Source: Alphaproteobacteria bacterium
GTDB taxonomy: Bacteria; Pseudomonadota; Alphaproteobacteria; ATCC43930; CGMCC-115725
Assembly (NCBI GenBank): GCA_030037055.1
Contig: JASHRZ010000087.1
Location: 1 to 13,685, forward strand
Direction: 5' to 3'
DNA length: 13,685 nt
The notes under the pieces were generated by a model. That model was not told the origin of the DNA. It saw nothing but the letters and a program-made list of their open reading frames with translations, and searched no databases. How positions within the stretch are numbered: the stretch's first letter is position 1; each line of letters starts with the position of its first letter. This document shows, one piece after another, positions 13,279 through 13,685 of the stretch. The position numbers and the translations under genes are program-made.

Positions 13279-13685
13279 TCAGCGGACCGATGTGCCTCTC
13301 CCCACGCAAGCGGCGGTCGGGGTCACATATCTCATAGGGGTGGCCCGCTTGTCGGTGCGCTCGCGCACGCCGAGGATGTAGAGAAGATCGCGCGCCGCGA
13401 GCCCGGCTATGGTCTCGGCGCTGATTATGCCGCGGTCGGCGACGATGCAGATGCGGCCGATGGCGAACCGCCGGCGCAAGCGATCGATCACGGGAAGCAA
13501 GCTCGCGACATCGGCGGTGTTGCCCGGCCACATCTCCGAGCACACCGGGCGCCCGTCGCCGTCGATCGGCACGACAAGGATCATCTGCTTCAAATCGGGA
13601 CGATGGTCCTTGCTGAAGCCGTGCCGGCCGAGCGTCCGTCCGCCTTCGCCCTCGAAGTAGAGGCTCGTCGTATCCATGAACACGA
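13279..13685 (-). pseudogene. Truncated IS4/IS1634-like DDE transposase, 5' end outside window
   Basis: Readable transposase core running in from the right edge: DTTSLYFEGEGG with the first catalytic Asp (D4 of the visible frame), GFSKDHRPDLKQM, EMWPGNTADV, PVIDRLRRRF and VADRGIIS with the second Asp (D83), then YILGVRERTDK. These blocks are typical of IS4-superfamily transposases annotated as IS1634. After RERTDK (about residue 112) the similarity stops and the frame ends 22 codons later at 13279. The usual C-terminal third with the catalytic Glu is missing, so this copy should be inactive. No terminal inverted repeat or target duplication can be identified because only one end is partly present. 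Confidence 0.8.

Noticed and set aside
1..13685. CRISPR arrays, tRNA, rRNA or riboswitches
   Set aside because: No regularly spaced repeats, cloverleaf or conserved RNA core was found on either strand by eye.

Overview
The window is GC-rich, densely packed chromosomal DNA that looks alphaproteobacterial, probably Rhizobiales-like. The evidence is the third-position GC bias, intracellular polyhydroxybutyrate (PHB) depolymerase, paired-CBS proteins, a DUF3775 protein and perfect FNR/FixK-type boxes. No rRNA, tRNA, CRISPR array or complete mobile element was seen. A truncated IS transposase lies at the right end.

Layout. (1) 1-1377 (+): 5'-truncated GH3-family acyl-adenylate/amide synthetase. 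(2) 3759-1388 (-): an alpha/beta-hydrolase lipoprotein translationally coupled (ATGA overlap) to intracellular PHB depolymerase PhaZ. (3) 4009-4916 (+): a paired-CBS protein and a Mth938/NDUFAF3-like protein. (4) 6252-4993 (-): a b561-type membrane cytochrome b followed by a DUF3775 protein. (5) 6288-8937 (+): an MBL-fold metallohydrolase, an MlaC/Ttg2D-like periplasmic protein and RNA 3'-phosphate cyclase RtcA. (6) 10132-8993 (-): a CapA-family protein whose upstream in-frame sequence reads like a Tat signal peptide but lacks a usual start codon. (7) 10531-12541 (+): a Do/HtrA protease and a second paired-CBS protein. (8) 12599-12859 (-): a small basic protein. (9) 13279-13685 (-): a truncated IS4/IS1634-like transposase.

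The unifying signal is regulatory. Four sites match the FNR/FixK/Anr consensus TTGAY-N4-ATCAA, and three of them are perfect TTGAT-N4-ATCAA. They sit in front of or between the gene groups, at 3880, 6288, 7160 and 10365. A weaker fifth site is at 10307. Under equal base frequencies, about 0.013 perfect TTGAT-N4-ATCAA sites would be expected in 13.7 kb. I infer that most of the window is an oxygen-limitation regulon cluster. It would combine carbon-reserve mobilisation (PhaZ and the hydrolase), energy sensing (CBS pairs), a membrane b-type cytochrome, envelope lipid traffic and protein quality control (MlaC-like, HtrA), and an orphan RNA-end enzyme (RtcA). The two groups that start with a CBS gene or pair it with a protease share paralogous CBS proteins aligned in register.

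Limits: functions are assigned from motifs read by eye. Promoter elements and hairpins are predictions. The GH3 start and the rest of the transposase lie outside the window.
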